DNA of 64,000 bases from Microbacterium sufflavum (GCF_023101165.1 NZ_CP078076.1:496001-560000); one strand, 5' to 3'. Counted from the first letter of the stretch, positions 39,921-48,079 are shown. Made by a program: numbers and translations. The notes: generated by a model not told the origin, from the letters alone.

Positions 39921-41736
39921 GGTCGCCGCCTCCCGCCGCGTTGGTCTCCGCCGTGACGCCGAGGTACTCCTCCATCACGCGCGGGTTGCTCTCGATCTGC
40001 TCCGGTGTGCCGTGCGCCATAACCGCGCCCTGGGCGAGCACGTAGATGTCGTCGGCGAGACGCAGCACCAGCTGGAAGTTGTGCTCCACGAGGATCACGG
40101 TCATCCCGGCGTCGCGCAGCCGGCGCACCAGGCTCTCCAGCACCTCCAGCTCGTCCTCGTCGAGGCCGGAGGCGACCTCGTCGAGCAGCACGACCTGGGG
40201 CGAGGCCGCGAGGCTGCGGGCGACCTCCAGCAGGCGGCGGTTGCCGAGCGGGAGGGAGTCGGCCGGCTCGTCGCGCTGCGCGCTCAGCCCGACCAGTGCC
40301 AGGGCACGTTCGGCCGCCGCGCGGTTCTCCCGACGCGCCCGCCAGAACGACGGCAGGCGCAGCACCGACGCGAACACGCTGGCGCGCTCGGTCGCGTAGC
40401 ACCCGGCCTGCACGGCTTCGAACACGGTGAGCTTCTCGGGGATGTTGGGGGTCTGGAACGTGCGCGACACTCCGGCCCGCGCGACCCGATACGACGAGAG
40501 CCCCTGGATGGGCCGCCCGTCGAGCTCGATCGTGCCGGCGTCGGTGCGGTAGAACCCCGAGATCATGTTCAGCAGCGTGGTCTTGCCCGAGCCGTTGGGC
40601 CCGATGATCGCGGTGACCGCGCCCGGCGCCGCCTCGATCGAGACCTTCGAGAGTGCCTGGTTGCCGCCGAACGCCTTCGAGACACCGTCGGTGCGCAGCA
40701 GGGCGCCGTCGAGCCTCTCGACGTCGGCCGGGGCTGCGGGCACGGGCTCGATGCCGACCCTGCGCTTCGCAGCGATGTCGGCCTTGCGCACGAGGCTGCG
40801 CACGAGCCCGGAGAGACCGCCGGTGAATGCGACCCCTCCGATGAGCAGGAACGCACCGGAGATGATGAGGCCGAACTTGCTGAAGTTCGTCGACTGGTTC
40901 ATGCCGAACTGCAGCACGGCCGCGCCGATGAGCGCCCCGTAGATGCTTGCGGATCCGCCGAAGATCGACGCCGCGAGCACCGTCATCGCGAAGGAGAACG
41001 CGAACGCCTCCGGCGAGATGAACAGGTCGAGGTTGGCGAACAGCACGCCCGCGATGCCGGCCGGCACCGCGCCGATCGCGTACGCGGTGAGCTTGGCGCG
41101 GAAGACCGAGATGCCCATGGACGACGCCAGCACGGGGCTCTGCTTGAGCACGCGCAGGGCGGTGCCGTGGTCGGACACGACGAGGTTGCGGATGAGGGCG
41201 AACACGACGATCGCGATCGCGACGATCAGCACGTAGTACGTCCGCCCGTCGATCATCTGCCCGAAGGAGGTCGCGGGCATGATGCCGGCCAGGCCGTTGC
41301 GACCGCCGGTCTCCTCCTTGAAGATCGACAGCACGTCGGGGACGATCAGGATCAGGAAGAACGAGGTCATCGCGAGCGACCAGCTGCCGAGCCGGAGCCC
41401 GGGGATGCCGGAGATCAGGCCGACGATCAGGGCGGCCCCTCCGCCGATCAGCAGTTGCAGCCAGATGTCGGTCACGCCGGCCTTGTTGGCGAGACCCGCC
41501 GCGTAGGCACCGGCGGCGTACATGGCGACCTGACCCATCGCGAGCTCGCCGGCGTAGCCGAGCGAGAGGTTCAGGCCGAGCACGATGAGGGCGAGGATGA
41601 GCGTGAGCTCGATCTGCCGGGTCGCGCCGTAGTTGAGCCCCAGGAAGGGCAGCACGAGCAGCACCGCGCCGATGGCGAGCGGCCAGAGCCACCCGGGGAC
41701 GGCACGCAGTTTCAGCCAGAGAGCGGCCATGGTCAC
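39913..41736 (-). CDS. livM: Fused LivM permease - LivG ATPase
   Basis: A 607-residue fusion. About residues 1-325 are the LivM permease, with some eight to ten membrane helices (LNLSLGYAGELAMGQVAMYAAGAYA, GLRLGSWSLAMTSFFLI, GVLFANLDLFISPEAFAFSFAMTVLAASIFGGSASIYG). After a linker of about 20 residues the LivG ATPase begins near residue 345: Walker A GPNGSGKTTL, SRTFQTPNIPEKLTVFE, signature LPLGNRRLLEVARSL, Walker B VVLLDEVASGLDEDE and switch His in LVEHNFQLV. Such fusions occur in related transporters. It overlaps livH and livF by a few bases. One continuous frame, not a misread stop. Confidence 0.93.
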   Translation of the reverse strand: MTMAALWLKLRAVPGWLWPLAIGAVLLVLPFLGLNYGATRQIELTLILALIVLGLNLSLGYAGELAMGQVAMYAAGAYAAGLANKAGVTDIWLQLLIGGGAALIVGLISGIPGLRLGSWSLAMTSFFLILIVPDVLSIFKEETGGRNGLAGIMPATSFGQMIDGRTYYVLIVAIAIVVFALIRNLVVSDHGTALRVLKQSPVLASSMGISVFRAKLTAYAIGAVPAGIAGVLFANLDLFISPEAFAFSFAMTVLAASIFGGSASIYGALIGAAVLQFGMNQSTNFSKFGLIISGAFLLIGGVAFTGGLSGLVRSLVRKADIAAKRRVGIEPVPAAPADVERLDGALLRTDGVSKAFGGNQALSKVSIEAAPGAVTAIIGPNGSGKTTLLNMISGFYRTDAGTIELDGRPIQGLSSYRVARAGVSRTFQTPNIPEKLTVFEAVQAGCYATERASVFASVLRLPSFWRARRENRAAAERALALVGLSAQRDEPADSLPLGNRRLLEVARSLAASPQVVLLDEVASGLDEDELEVLESLVRRLRDAGMTVILVEHNFQLVLRLADDIYVLAQGAVMAHGTPEQIESNPRVMEEYLGVTAETNAAGGGDHE

Positions 41737-42590
41737 ACCGTCCGTTCCACGCGACGGGTGAAGAGCCCCGTCGGTTTGACCATCAGGATCACGATCAGGA
41801 TGAAGAACACCGTCAGCCCCGCGTAGTCCGCGCCGATGTAGCGCGTGGCGAGGGCCTCGGCGAGTCCGACGATCAGCCCCCCGACCAGCACGCCGCCCAG
41901 CGACCCGAAGCCGCCGATGGCGAGCACCACGAAGCCCTTGAGCGCGAGCGAGGCGCCGAGGGTCGCGACCGCGTAGGTCTTGGGCCCGACGAAGACGCCG
42001 AGGAACCCGGCGAGCACCCCCGTGAAGATGAAGGCCAGCAGGGCGAAGCGCCGCACGTTCACGCCGCGCAGCTGGGCCGCCTCCCGGTTCTCGCTCATGC
42101 CGAGCAGGGCGATGCCGGTCATGCTCCGCTTCGCGAACTGGGTGAGCACCACCACGAGCACGATCACGAGCACGATCAGGGCGATCTCGACGGGGTACAC
42201 GCGGCCGCCGAGGAACTCGAGCACCTGGTCGCCCATGAAGAAGGGGACACGCTTGGGCTCACCGCCCCAGATCACCTGTGCGACGCCTTCCATGATGATC
42301 GACGCGCCGAGCGTGGTGACGAGCAGGTTGTGCGGGTCTTTCACCGGTCGGATGGCGACGCGCTCCTCCAGCGCGGCGATCCCGCCGACGATCACGGCCG
42401 CGCCGATCGCGACGAGCCACCAGGGCAGACCCCAGACGACGATGCCGACGTACGCGAGGAACGCACCGAGCATCATGAGCGCCGCCTGGGCGAAGTTGAA
42501 GGTCTTCTGGGAGAGGAAGACGATGTTGTAGCCGATCGCCACCAGTGCGTAGATCGCACCGAGCGCGAGGCCGGACCAGATGATGGTCAT
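41733..42590 (-). CDS. livH: Branched-chain-type ABC permease LivH
   Basis: A 285-residue membrane protein with about eight helices. It has the family motifs ALGAIYALVAIGYNIVFLSQKTFNFAQAALMMLGAF at the start and GVNVRRFALLAFIFTGVLAGFLGVFVGP with GGFGSLGGVLVGGLIVGLAEA later. It forms the membrane channel with the LivM half of the next gene, which it overlaps by four bases. It lies 110 bases after the binding-protein gene, with a stable hairpin between, so it probably sits on the same transcript at a lower level. Confidence 0.93.
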   Translation of the reverse strand: MTIIWSGLALGAIYALVAIGYNIVFLSQKTFNFAQAALMMLGAFLAYVGIVVWGLPWWLVAIGAAVIVGGIAALEERVAIRPVKDPHNLLVTTLGASIIMEGVAQVIWGGEPKRVPFFMGDQVLEFLGGRVYPVEIALIVLVIVLVVVLTQFAKRSMTGIALLGMSENREAAQLRGVNVRRFALLAFIFTGVLAGFLGVFVGPKTYAVATLGASLALKGFVVLAIGGFGSLGGVLVGGLIVGLAEALATRYIGADYAGLTVFFILIVILMVKPTGLFTRRVERTV

Positions 42591-42645
42591 TGCGGTCGGG
42601 TCCTTCCATCATTGTGGCTTCGAGGCGGCGGGCTCCGTGTGCCGA

Positions 42646-42674
42646 CGGCTCGGATCCGCGGGGGATCCGAGCCG
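42646..42674. terminator. Perfect 12-bp hairpin between binding-protein gene and livH
   Basis: CGGCTCGGATCC (42646-42657) and GGATCCGAGCCG (42663-42674) form a perfect stem with a five-base loop. Lacking a T-run and lying inside an operon, it most likely acts as partial terminator or 3' stabiliser that raises the ratio of binding protein to permease. Confidence 0.6.
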
Positions 42675-42700
42675 CCGGCCGTGGTCGCTCGCCGGCCGGG

Positions 42701-43927
42701 TCAGGGCTGGAACTGACCGTTGACGAGCTCGCCCGGGGGGATGAACGCGAACTGGTCCGGGCTCACGTGCGGGCTGTGCGCGTCCTTCTCGAACGCGTAG
42801 TTGGCGAGGATCGCCGTCTCGGCCGCCTTCTGCACCTCGGGGTCGATGAGCGCCTCGACCAGGGCGTCGGGGTCGTCGATGCCACCGGCCTTCTCCGCGG
42901 CGGCCTTGAACAGCAGCGCCGAGTCGTAGTTGTACGCGAGGATCAGCGACGACTTGATGTCGCCCGCAGCGAGCATACGCTCCACGGCGTCGTTGACCTT
43001 GGTGTCGTCGGGGTTGTACTGGGTGCTGGAGTACACCTGCATGGTGAGGTTCTTCACCTGATCGGTGCCGAGCACGCCGTCGGGGGCGGGCGTGGCGATC
43101 AGACCGGTCGCGGCGACGGAGGAGTTGCCCATCACCGGCACGTCCCAGCCGAGCTTCTCGAGGCTCTGCAGCACGTAGCCGAGCGGGGCGCCGTAGGCGT
43201 CGAGAACGAGCACGTCGGGGTCGCCCTGCTGGAGCGCCGACAGCTGCGGGGTCATGTCGAGCGCGGCGTTGTCGAAGCCCTCGTTGCCGGTGACGGTGAA
43301 GCCCGCGTCGGCGAAGGTGGTCTCACCGAGCTGTCCGAACAGCTCGCCGTAGGCGCTGGAGCCGTGCAGGATGGCCACGTCCTCGTAGCCGCGATCCTCC
43401 ATCTCGGCGACGAACGAGCCGAGGTAGTCGGGCACGGACGCGCTCAGGTCGAAGCTGTAGGGGTTGACCGAGGGGTCGCCGGAGCCGGTGGTCGGGCCGA
43501 TGTTGAACGACACGATCTGGTTCTGCGTGAGGATCGGCAGCATCGCCTCGGTGATGGTGGAAGGGCCGGAGTTCATCACGAGGGCGGGCTTGCCCTCGGT
43601 GGCGATGTACTCGCGCAGCTTGGTGACGGCGACGGTCGGGTCGGCGTTGTCCTCCAGATGCGTGATCTCGACCTCGCGGTCGAGGATGCCGCCCATGTCG
43701 TTGACGGCGTCGACGGAGGCGAGGGCTGCCGTGACGGCGGTGGTGGCGTTGTCCGCCAGGATGCCCTCCGCGCCCATGCCGCCCAGCACCACGATCTTGA
43801 TCGGATCGCCCCCGGCGTCCCCGCCGCCGCTGTTGTCGGCGTCCGCATCGCCGCCGGAGCAGCCGGCGAGCGCCATGGACGACACCACGATCCCTGCGGC
43901 GACTGCCGCGAGCCTCTTGAATCGCAT
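42701..43927 (-). CDS. ABC transporter substrate-binding lipoprotein (LivK family)
   Basis: Periplasmic-binding-fold lipoprotein of 408 residues: signal peptide with lipobox LAGC (Cys at residue 23), a Gly/Asp-rich linker, then IKIVVLGGMGAEGILADNATTAVTAALASVDAVNDMGGILDREVEITHLEDNADP, the type I binding-protein pattern. Ligand-site stretches are MNSGPSTITEAM and AILHGSSAYGE. The residues that bind the amino and carboxyl groups of amino acids are not obvious, which leaves a non-amino-acid cargo possible. First gene of the livK-H-MG-F unit; operator 9 lies 33 bases upstream of its start, tying import to the KstR2 regulon. Confidence 0.9.
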   Translation of the reverse strand: MRFKRLAAVAAGIVVSSMALAGCSGGDADADNSGGGDAGGDPIKIVVLGGMGAEGILADNATTAVTAALASVDAVNDMGGILDREVEITHLEDNADPTVAVTKLREYIATEGKPALVMNSGPSTITEAMLPILTQNQIVSFNIGPTTGSGDPSVNPYSFDLSASVPDYLGSFVAEMEDRGYEDVAILHGSSAYGELFGQLGETTFADAGFTVTGNEGFDNAALDMTPQLSALQQGDPDVLVLDAYGAPLGYVLQSLEKLGWDVPVMGNSSVAATGLIATPAPDGVLGTDQVKNLTMQVYSSTQYNPDDTKVNDAVERMLAAGDIKSSLILAYNYDSALLFKAAAEKAGGIDDPDALVEALIDPEVQKAAETAILANYAFEKDAHSPHVSPDQFAFIPPGELVNGQFQP

Positions 43928-43959
43928 TTCCGAACCTCTCTCATCGTTGAGTTAGAGCG

Positions 43960-43977
43960 ACCAAACGCTTGCTTAGT
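43960..43977. promoter_or_regulatory. KstR2-type operator, site 9
   Basis: ACCAAACGCTTGCTTAGT; the first 14 bases match 9 of 10 fixed positions. It lies just upstream of the ABC transporter unit (ATG at 43927). Confidence 0.82.
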
Positions 43978-44009
43978 AAATCACACTCGGATCACCCGGA
44001 CAATGCCCA

Positions 44010-44027
44010 ACCGGTCAATTGCTTGGT
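44010..44027. promoter_or_regulatory. KstR2-type operator, site 10
   Basis: ACCGGTCAATTGCTTGGT; the right-hand 14 bases (44014-44027) match 8 of 10 fixed positions. It overlaps the -35 box of the rightward SDR promoter. Confidence 0.7.
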
Positions 44028-44051
44028 TGATGACGGAACTGCTGTTAGATT
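44023..44051 (+). promoter_or_regulatory. Promoter of SDR gene at 44060, overlapping operator 10
   Basis: -35 TTGGTT (44023-44028), a 17-base spacer and -10 TAGATT (44046-44051, preceded by TGT like an extended -10). The ATG follows eight bases after the -10, so the transcript would be leaderless. The -35 is the right half-site of operator 10. Confidence 0.62.
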
Positions 44052-44059
44052 CGCCGCTC

Positions 44060-44839
44060 ATGGACACTCAGCAGAGCATCGACGCCCGCCAGCCCTCCCC
44101 CCTCGACGGCGTCGCCGTGGTGACGGGAGGCACCGGAGGGATCGGCTCGGCGATCGCGCGCGGCCTGGTCGCGGCGGGCATGCGCGTGGTCGTCACCCAC
44201 CGCTCCGAGCCCGCCCCCGAGGTGCGCACGGCCCTGGGTGCCGACATCGAGCTGCACCGCCTGGACGTGCGCGACGAGGAGGCAGCGCGCGCCCTCGCGG
44301 ACGACCTCGTGACACAGCACGGTGCGATCCACACGGTGGTGCACGCCGCCGGTCCCCACGTGCCGATGGTGCACCTGTCGAAGGTCCCCGTGGCGCAGTT
44401 CGCCCGCCAGGTGGACGACGACCTCGTGGGCTTCTTCACGATCGCTTCGGCATTCCTGCCCGCCCTGCGCCAGGCGTCCGGCTCGCTCACGGTCGTGACC
44501 AGCGCCGGCACCCGCCGATATCCCGTCCGCGACGGGCTCTCGGTGGCCCCGAAGGGCGGGGTGGAGGCGCTGGCGCGCGGGCTCGCCGCGGAGGAGGGCC
44601 GCTTCGGCGTGCGCGTGAACGCCGTGGGCCCCGGGATGCTGTGGGACGGCATGTCGGCCCGCCTCATGGCCTCGGGCGACCTCGACCAGCGGGCGCTCGA
44701 CGTGGCCATGGCCAACATCCCGATGCGCCGCTTCGGCACCGCGGACGACATCGCCGCGGCGGTCTCTTTCCTCGCGTCGCCCGCGGCCGGGTTCATCACG
44801 GGGCAGAAGCTCGACGTCGACGGGGGCTTCGGGCTCTGA
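44060..44839 (+). CDS. SDR-family protein lacking the catalytic tyrosine
   Basis: An SDR-fold protein of 259 residues: VVTGGTGGIGSAIA cofactor loop, THRSE after strand 2 (His-Arg, suggesting NADP), VHAAGPHVPMVHL in place of NNAG, catalytic-type Ser in VTSAGTRR. The position of YxxxK reads SVAPK, so Tyr is Ser while Lys is kept. This resembles divergent enoyl-reductase or non-catalytic SDRs. C-terminal VDGGFGL is normal. It is driven by a promoter overlapping operator 10 and is divergent from the ABC importer, so it is made together with the transporter. Confidence 0.83.
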   Translation: MDTQQSIDARQPSPLDGVAVVTGGTGGIGSAIARGLVAAGMRVVVTHRSEPAPEVRTALGADIELHRLDVRDEEAARALADDLVTQHGAIHTVVHAAGPHVPMVHLSKVPVAQFARQVDDDLVGFFTIASAFLPALRQASGSLTVVTSAGTRRYPVRDGLSVAPKGGVEALARGLAAEEGRFGVRVNAVGPGMLWDGMSARLMASGDLDQRALDVAMANIPMRRFGTADDIAAAVSFLASPAAGFITGQKLDVDGGFGL

Positions 44840-44869
44840 GCCCCGGGGACGGTCACGCGCGGCCCGGCG

Positions 44870-45442
44870 TCATCGCATGCCCTGCAGGCGCTCGAGCAGC
44901 CAGTCGATGCGGGCGGCCTCGTCGCGGTTGAACCGCTCCGCCCACTCCAGGGCGACCCCGGAGAACCGCCACGCCTCTTCGCGCTCGGCTCCCCTGGCGT
45001 GCGCCCCCGCGTCCTCAGCGGTCAGCAGTGCCTCGTCGCGGTAGGCGGTGAGCGCGGCGCGCAGGCGGTCGAGATCGCCGTTGTGCGCGGCCCACAGGCG
45101 CAGGATCTGCGGGTGCTTGAGCACCACCGGCTCGGGTGGCACGTCGTCGGTCCAGCGCCGCATGTGGTCGCGTCCAAGCGGGGTGATCGCGTACAGGCGC
45201 CGGCTCTTCGCGGCGTGCGTCTGCTCTACCCGGGAGACCGCGAGGCCGAGGTCCTCCAGCCGGCGCAGCTCGGTGTAGATCTGGCTCTGCGACGGAGCCC
45301 AGTAGAAGAACGCGAGGCTCTGGTCGGCCCACTGCTTGACGTCGTAGCCCGACAGCTCGGTGTCGAACGACAGGATGCCCAGGACGGCCCAACTCGTGGC
45401 GGGCAGCTCCGGCAGCTGCGGGGTGTTCTCGTGATCGGTCAC
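44870..45442 (-). CDS. PadR-family transcriptional regulator
   Basis: A 190-residue PadR-type protein: winged helix at about residues 15-95 (SWAVLGILSFDTELSGYDVKQWADQSLAFFYWAPSQSQIYTELRRLEDLGLAVSR) and a C-terminal helical dimer region (AYRDEALLTAEDAGAHARG). PadR proteins repress neighbouring genes until a phenolic or other small ligand binds. The GTG start faces the hydrolase gene at 45524, and a perfect palindrome (45483-45499) lies in the 81-base gap. It most likely controls the hydrolase/Baeyer-Villiger pair and itself. Confidence 0.9.
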   Translation of the reverse strand: MTDHENTPQLPELPATSWAVLGILSFDTELSGYDVKQWADQSLAFFYWAPSQSQIYTELRRLEDLGLAVSRVEQTHAAKSRRLYAITPLGRDHMRRWTDDVPPEPVVLKHPQILRLWAAHNGDLDRLRAALTAYRDEALLTAEDAGAHARGAEREEAWRFSGVALEWAERFNRDEAARIDWLLERLQGMR

Positions 45443-45482
45443 TTGACCTCCTCGTCGTTGAGTGAGATATTCCTGATCGTAC

Positions 45483-45499
45483 TATGACTAACAGTCATA
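45483..45499. promoter_or_regulatory. Perfect palindrome, probable PadR operator
   Basis: TATGACTAACAGTCATA: two perfect 7-bp arms around AAC, extendable to GTA...TAC-like flanks. It lies between divergent PadR and hydrolase genes, 41 bases from the PadR start and 25 from the hydrolase start, and is unlike the KstR2-type sites. Confidence 0.75.
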
Positions 45500-45523
45500 C
45501 CGACGCCGATCGAAGGAGATCAG

Positions 45524-46447
45524 GTGGACGAGACGACCCGGATGCTGGACCTGCTCAACGCGACGTTCCCGCCGATCTGGACGATGGACCCGCTGGCGGG
45601 ACGCGCCGCCGTGGATGCGCGCATCCGCCCCGCCGCGAACCTCGACGACGCCGACGCGGAGGACGCGGTGGTCGCGCGCGGCACGCACCCGATCCCGATC
45701 CGCGTGTACCGCCCCGCGACGATCCGCGATGGCGCGCCCGCCACCGTGTACGCGCACGGCGGCGGCTTTCTGCACGGCTCGATCGCCGGACACGACGGCT
45801 TCTGCCGGCGCTGGGCGCGGGAGACGGAGTCGATCGTCGTGTCGGTCGACTACCGGCTCGCGCCGGAGGCAGGACCCGGCGCCGCCCGGGACGACCTCGT
45901 GGCCGCCGCGGACTGGACGGTGGTGGCGGGCCTCGCGCCGCACGGGCTGCTCCTCGCAGGGGACAGCTCGGGGGGCAACATCGCTGCCGGCGCCGCGATC
46001 GCCCTCCGCGACCGCGGCCACAGCCCCGTCGTCGGCCAGGTGATGCTGTACCCGTTCCTGGACCCGGCCATGGCCACGGAGAGCCATCGCACGCGAGCCG
46101 CGGGGTACTTCGTGACCGCCGAGCTGCTCGCCCACTACTGGCGCACCTTCCTCGGTGACGCCGCCGACCGGGTCCACCCCGACGTCACGCCGCTCGCGGT
46201 CGACGACCTGGGCGATCTGCCGCCCGCCGTCGTCGTGACCGCCGGGCTCGACCCGCTGTGCGACGAGGGGGCGCTGTACGCCCGGCGTCTCCGCGCCGCC
46301 GGGGTGCCCGTGGTCGAGCGACACCATCCCGACCAGTTCCACGGATTCCTCACGATCCCCGGCTTCGGCCCCGCCGCGTCCGCCGCGGCGCTCCTCTGGA
46401 GCGACGTGCGCGCGCTCACCCCCACCCCTGCCAAGGAGCAGACATGA
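45524..46447 (+). CDS. HSL-family alpha/beta hydrolase (esterase/lactonase)
   Basis: Hormone-sensitive-lipase-type hydrolase of 307 residues. Oxyanion motif HGGGFLHG (about residues 83-90), nucleophile Ser in AGDSSGGN (about 149-156), an Asp in DPLCDEG and the His in QFHGFLTIPGF complete the triad. It cleaves esters or lactones. It is coupled by ATGA overlap to a Baeyer-Villiger-type monooxygenase, matching the oxidation-then-hydrolysis order known for cyclic ketones (for example monoterpene lactone hydrolases of this GDxG family). GTG start with ribosome site AAGGAGAT; regulated by the divergent PadR protein. Confidence 0.88.
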   Translation: MDETTRMLDLLNATFPPIWTMDPLAGRAAVDARIRPAANLDDADAEDAVVARGTHPIPIRVYRPATIRDGAPATVYAHGGGFLHGSIAGHDGFCRRWARETESIVVSVDYRLAPEAGPGAARDDLVAAADWTVVAGLAPHGLLLAGDSSGGNIAAGAAIALRDRGHSPVVGQVMLYPFLDPAMATESHRTRAAGYFVTAELLAHYWRTFLGDAADRVHPDVTPLAVDDLGDLPPAVVVTAGLDPLCDEGALYARRLRAAGVPVVERHHPDQFHGFLTIPGFGPAASAAALLWSDVRALTPTPAKEQT

Positions 46448-48042
46448 CCACCCAGCACGACCTCCTCGTCGTCGGCGCCGGCCTCGCCGGGCTGTACACC
46501 ACGATCCACGCCGAACGGGCCGGGCTCGACGTGCTCGGGCTGGAGGCCGGCGACGACGTGGGAGGCACCTGGTACTGGAACCGCTACCCCGGTGCGCGGT
46601 GCGACGTGGAGAGCATCGACTACTCGTTCTCGTTCGACGACGAGCTGCAGCGCGAATGGCGATGGACCGAGCGCTATGCGACACAGCCCGAGATCCTGCG
46701 CTACCTGAACCACGTGGCCGACCGCTTCGACGTGCGCCGCCACTACCGGTTCGGACAGCGCCTGTCCGCCGCGAGCTGGGACGAGGGGCTGCAGCACTGG
46801 GAGGTGCGCACGGAGACCGGGCTGACGGCGACCGCGCGGTGGCTGGTGATGGCGACGGGCGGGCTCTCGAAGCCGCAGCTGCCCGATCTCCCCGGGCGCG
46901 ACACCTTCGCCGGCACCGTGCTGCAGACCTCCGCCTGGCCCGAGGGCCCGGTCGACCTGCGGGGGCGGCGCGTGGCCGTGATCGGCACGGGGTCGTCCGG
47001 TGTGCAGGCCATCCCGCTGCTCGCGGAGCAGGCGTCCGAGCTCACGGTGTATCAGCGCAGCGCCAACTACAGCGTGCCCGCGTTCAACCGTCCGATCGAC
47101 GACGAGGAGTGGGCACAGCAGCAGCGGGCCCTACCGCGACGGCGCGAGCTGTCGTGGAACGGTGCCGCGGGCTCGCCGTGGACGAGTCATCCCGTGCCCT
47201 TCGCGGAGACCGGCGAGGAGGAGCGGCGGGCGGTGTTCGAGGAGAGCTGGACCCGCGGCGGCGTGCTGTTCGCGAAGGCGTTTCAGGGCCTCACGGTCGA
47301 CCCGGTGATCAACGACGCCGCGCGGTTGTTCTTCGAGGAGAAGCTCGCCGAGCGGGTGCATGATCCCGAGGTGCGCGCGACGCTGACCCCGCGCGATCAC
47401 CCCGTGGGTACCAAGCGCATCTGCACGGACTCGGGCTACTACGAGACGTTCAACGCCCCGCACGTGACGCTCGTGGATCTGCGCACGGAGCCTCTCGCCG
47501 AGGTCACCCCGACCGGCATCCGCACGGCCGCCCGGCACCGCGAGCACGACGTGATCGTGTACGCCACGGGCTTCGACGCCATGACCGGGGCCCTGACGGC
47601 GATCGACATCCGGGGCCGCGAGGGCCGCTCGCTGCGCGAGGACTGGAGCGGCTTCCCCTCCACCTACCTCGGTATCGGACTGCCCGGGTACCCGAACCTG
47701 CTGGTGCTGAACGGCCCGGGCAGCCCCAGCGTGCTGTCGAACATGGCGCTGACGTCGGAGCAGCAGGGCGACCTGGCGCTGCGGATGATCGCGCACTGCC
47801 GTGACCGCGGGTTCACGTCGATCGAGGCGCGCGCGGATGCGGCGGAGGCGTGGACGGCGCACTCCCTCGAGCTCGCCGACCGCACGCTGTTCGGCTCCGC
47901 ACCCTCGTGGTACACCGGCGCCAACATCGCGGGGAAGGCTCGCGGCTTCCTGCCGTACATCGGCGGCTTCAAGGCCTACATCGACCGGTGCGAGGAGGTC
48001 GCCGCCGCCGGGTTCCGCGGTTTCGTGCTGTCGTCGCGCTGA
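46444..48042 (+). CDS. Baeyer-Villiger-type flavin monooxygenase
   Basis: FAD/NADPH monooxygenase of 532 residues with the cyclohexanone-monooxygenase layout: first Rossmann motif VVGAGLAGLYT, GGTWYWNRYPGARCDVES, second motif VIGTGSSGVQ, PVGTKRICTDSGYYETFN and VYATGFD. The fingerprint FxGxxxHxxxWP reads FAGTVLQTSAWP (about residues 157-168), so its His is Gln. The enzyme should insert oxygen next to a ketone, and the coupled HSL hydrolase would open the product. A KstR2-controlled SDR unit follows. Possible substrates are a ring or side-chain ketone of a steroid or a terpenoid ketone. Confidence 0.9.
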   Translation: MTTQHDLLVVGAGLAGLYTTIHAERAGLDVLGLEAGDDVGGTWYWNRYPGARCDVESIDYSFSFDDELQREWRWTERYATQPEILRYLNHVADRFDVRRHYRFGQRLSAASWDEGLQHWEVRTETGLTATARWLVMATGGLSKPQLPDLPGRDTFAGTVLQTSAWPEGPVDLRGRRVAVIGTGSSGVQAIPLLAEQASELTVYQRSANYSVPAFNRPIDDEEWAQQQRALPRRRELSWNGAAGSPWTSHPVPFAETGEEERRAVFEESWTRGGVLFAKAFQGLTVDPVINDAARLFFEEKLAERVHDPEVRATLTPRDHPVGTKRICTDSGYYETFNAPHVTLVDLRTEPLAEVTPTGIRTAARHREHDVIVYATGFDAMTGALTAIDIRGREGRSLREDWSGFPSTYLGIGLPGYPNLLVLNGPGSPSVLSNMALTSEQQGDLALRMIAHCRDRGFTSIEARADAAEAWTAHSLELADRTLFGSAPSWYTGANIAGKARGFLPYIGGFKAYIDRCEEVAAAGFRGFVLSSR

Positions 48043-48079
48043 TCGCGCAGTCGGGCTGGCCTTCGGACGACCTCGCCGC

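Noticed and set aside
39919..41826. Long plus-strand open frame opposite the LivM-LivG fusion
   Set aside because: Low-complexity His/Asp/Arg-rich translation without family features; it mirrors the codon bias of the real gene.
39201..43927. Ordinary leucine/isoleucine/valine importer
   Set aside because: Not fully excluded, but the KstR2-type operator immediately upstream and placement within the catabolic island favour a pathway substrate.
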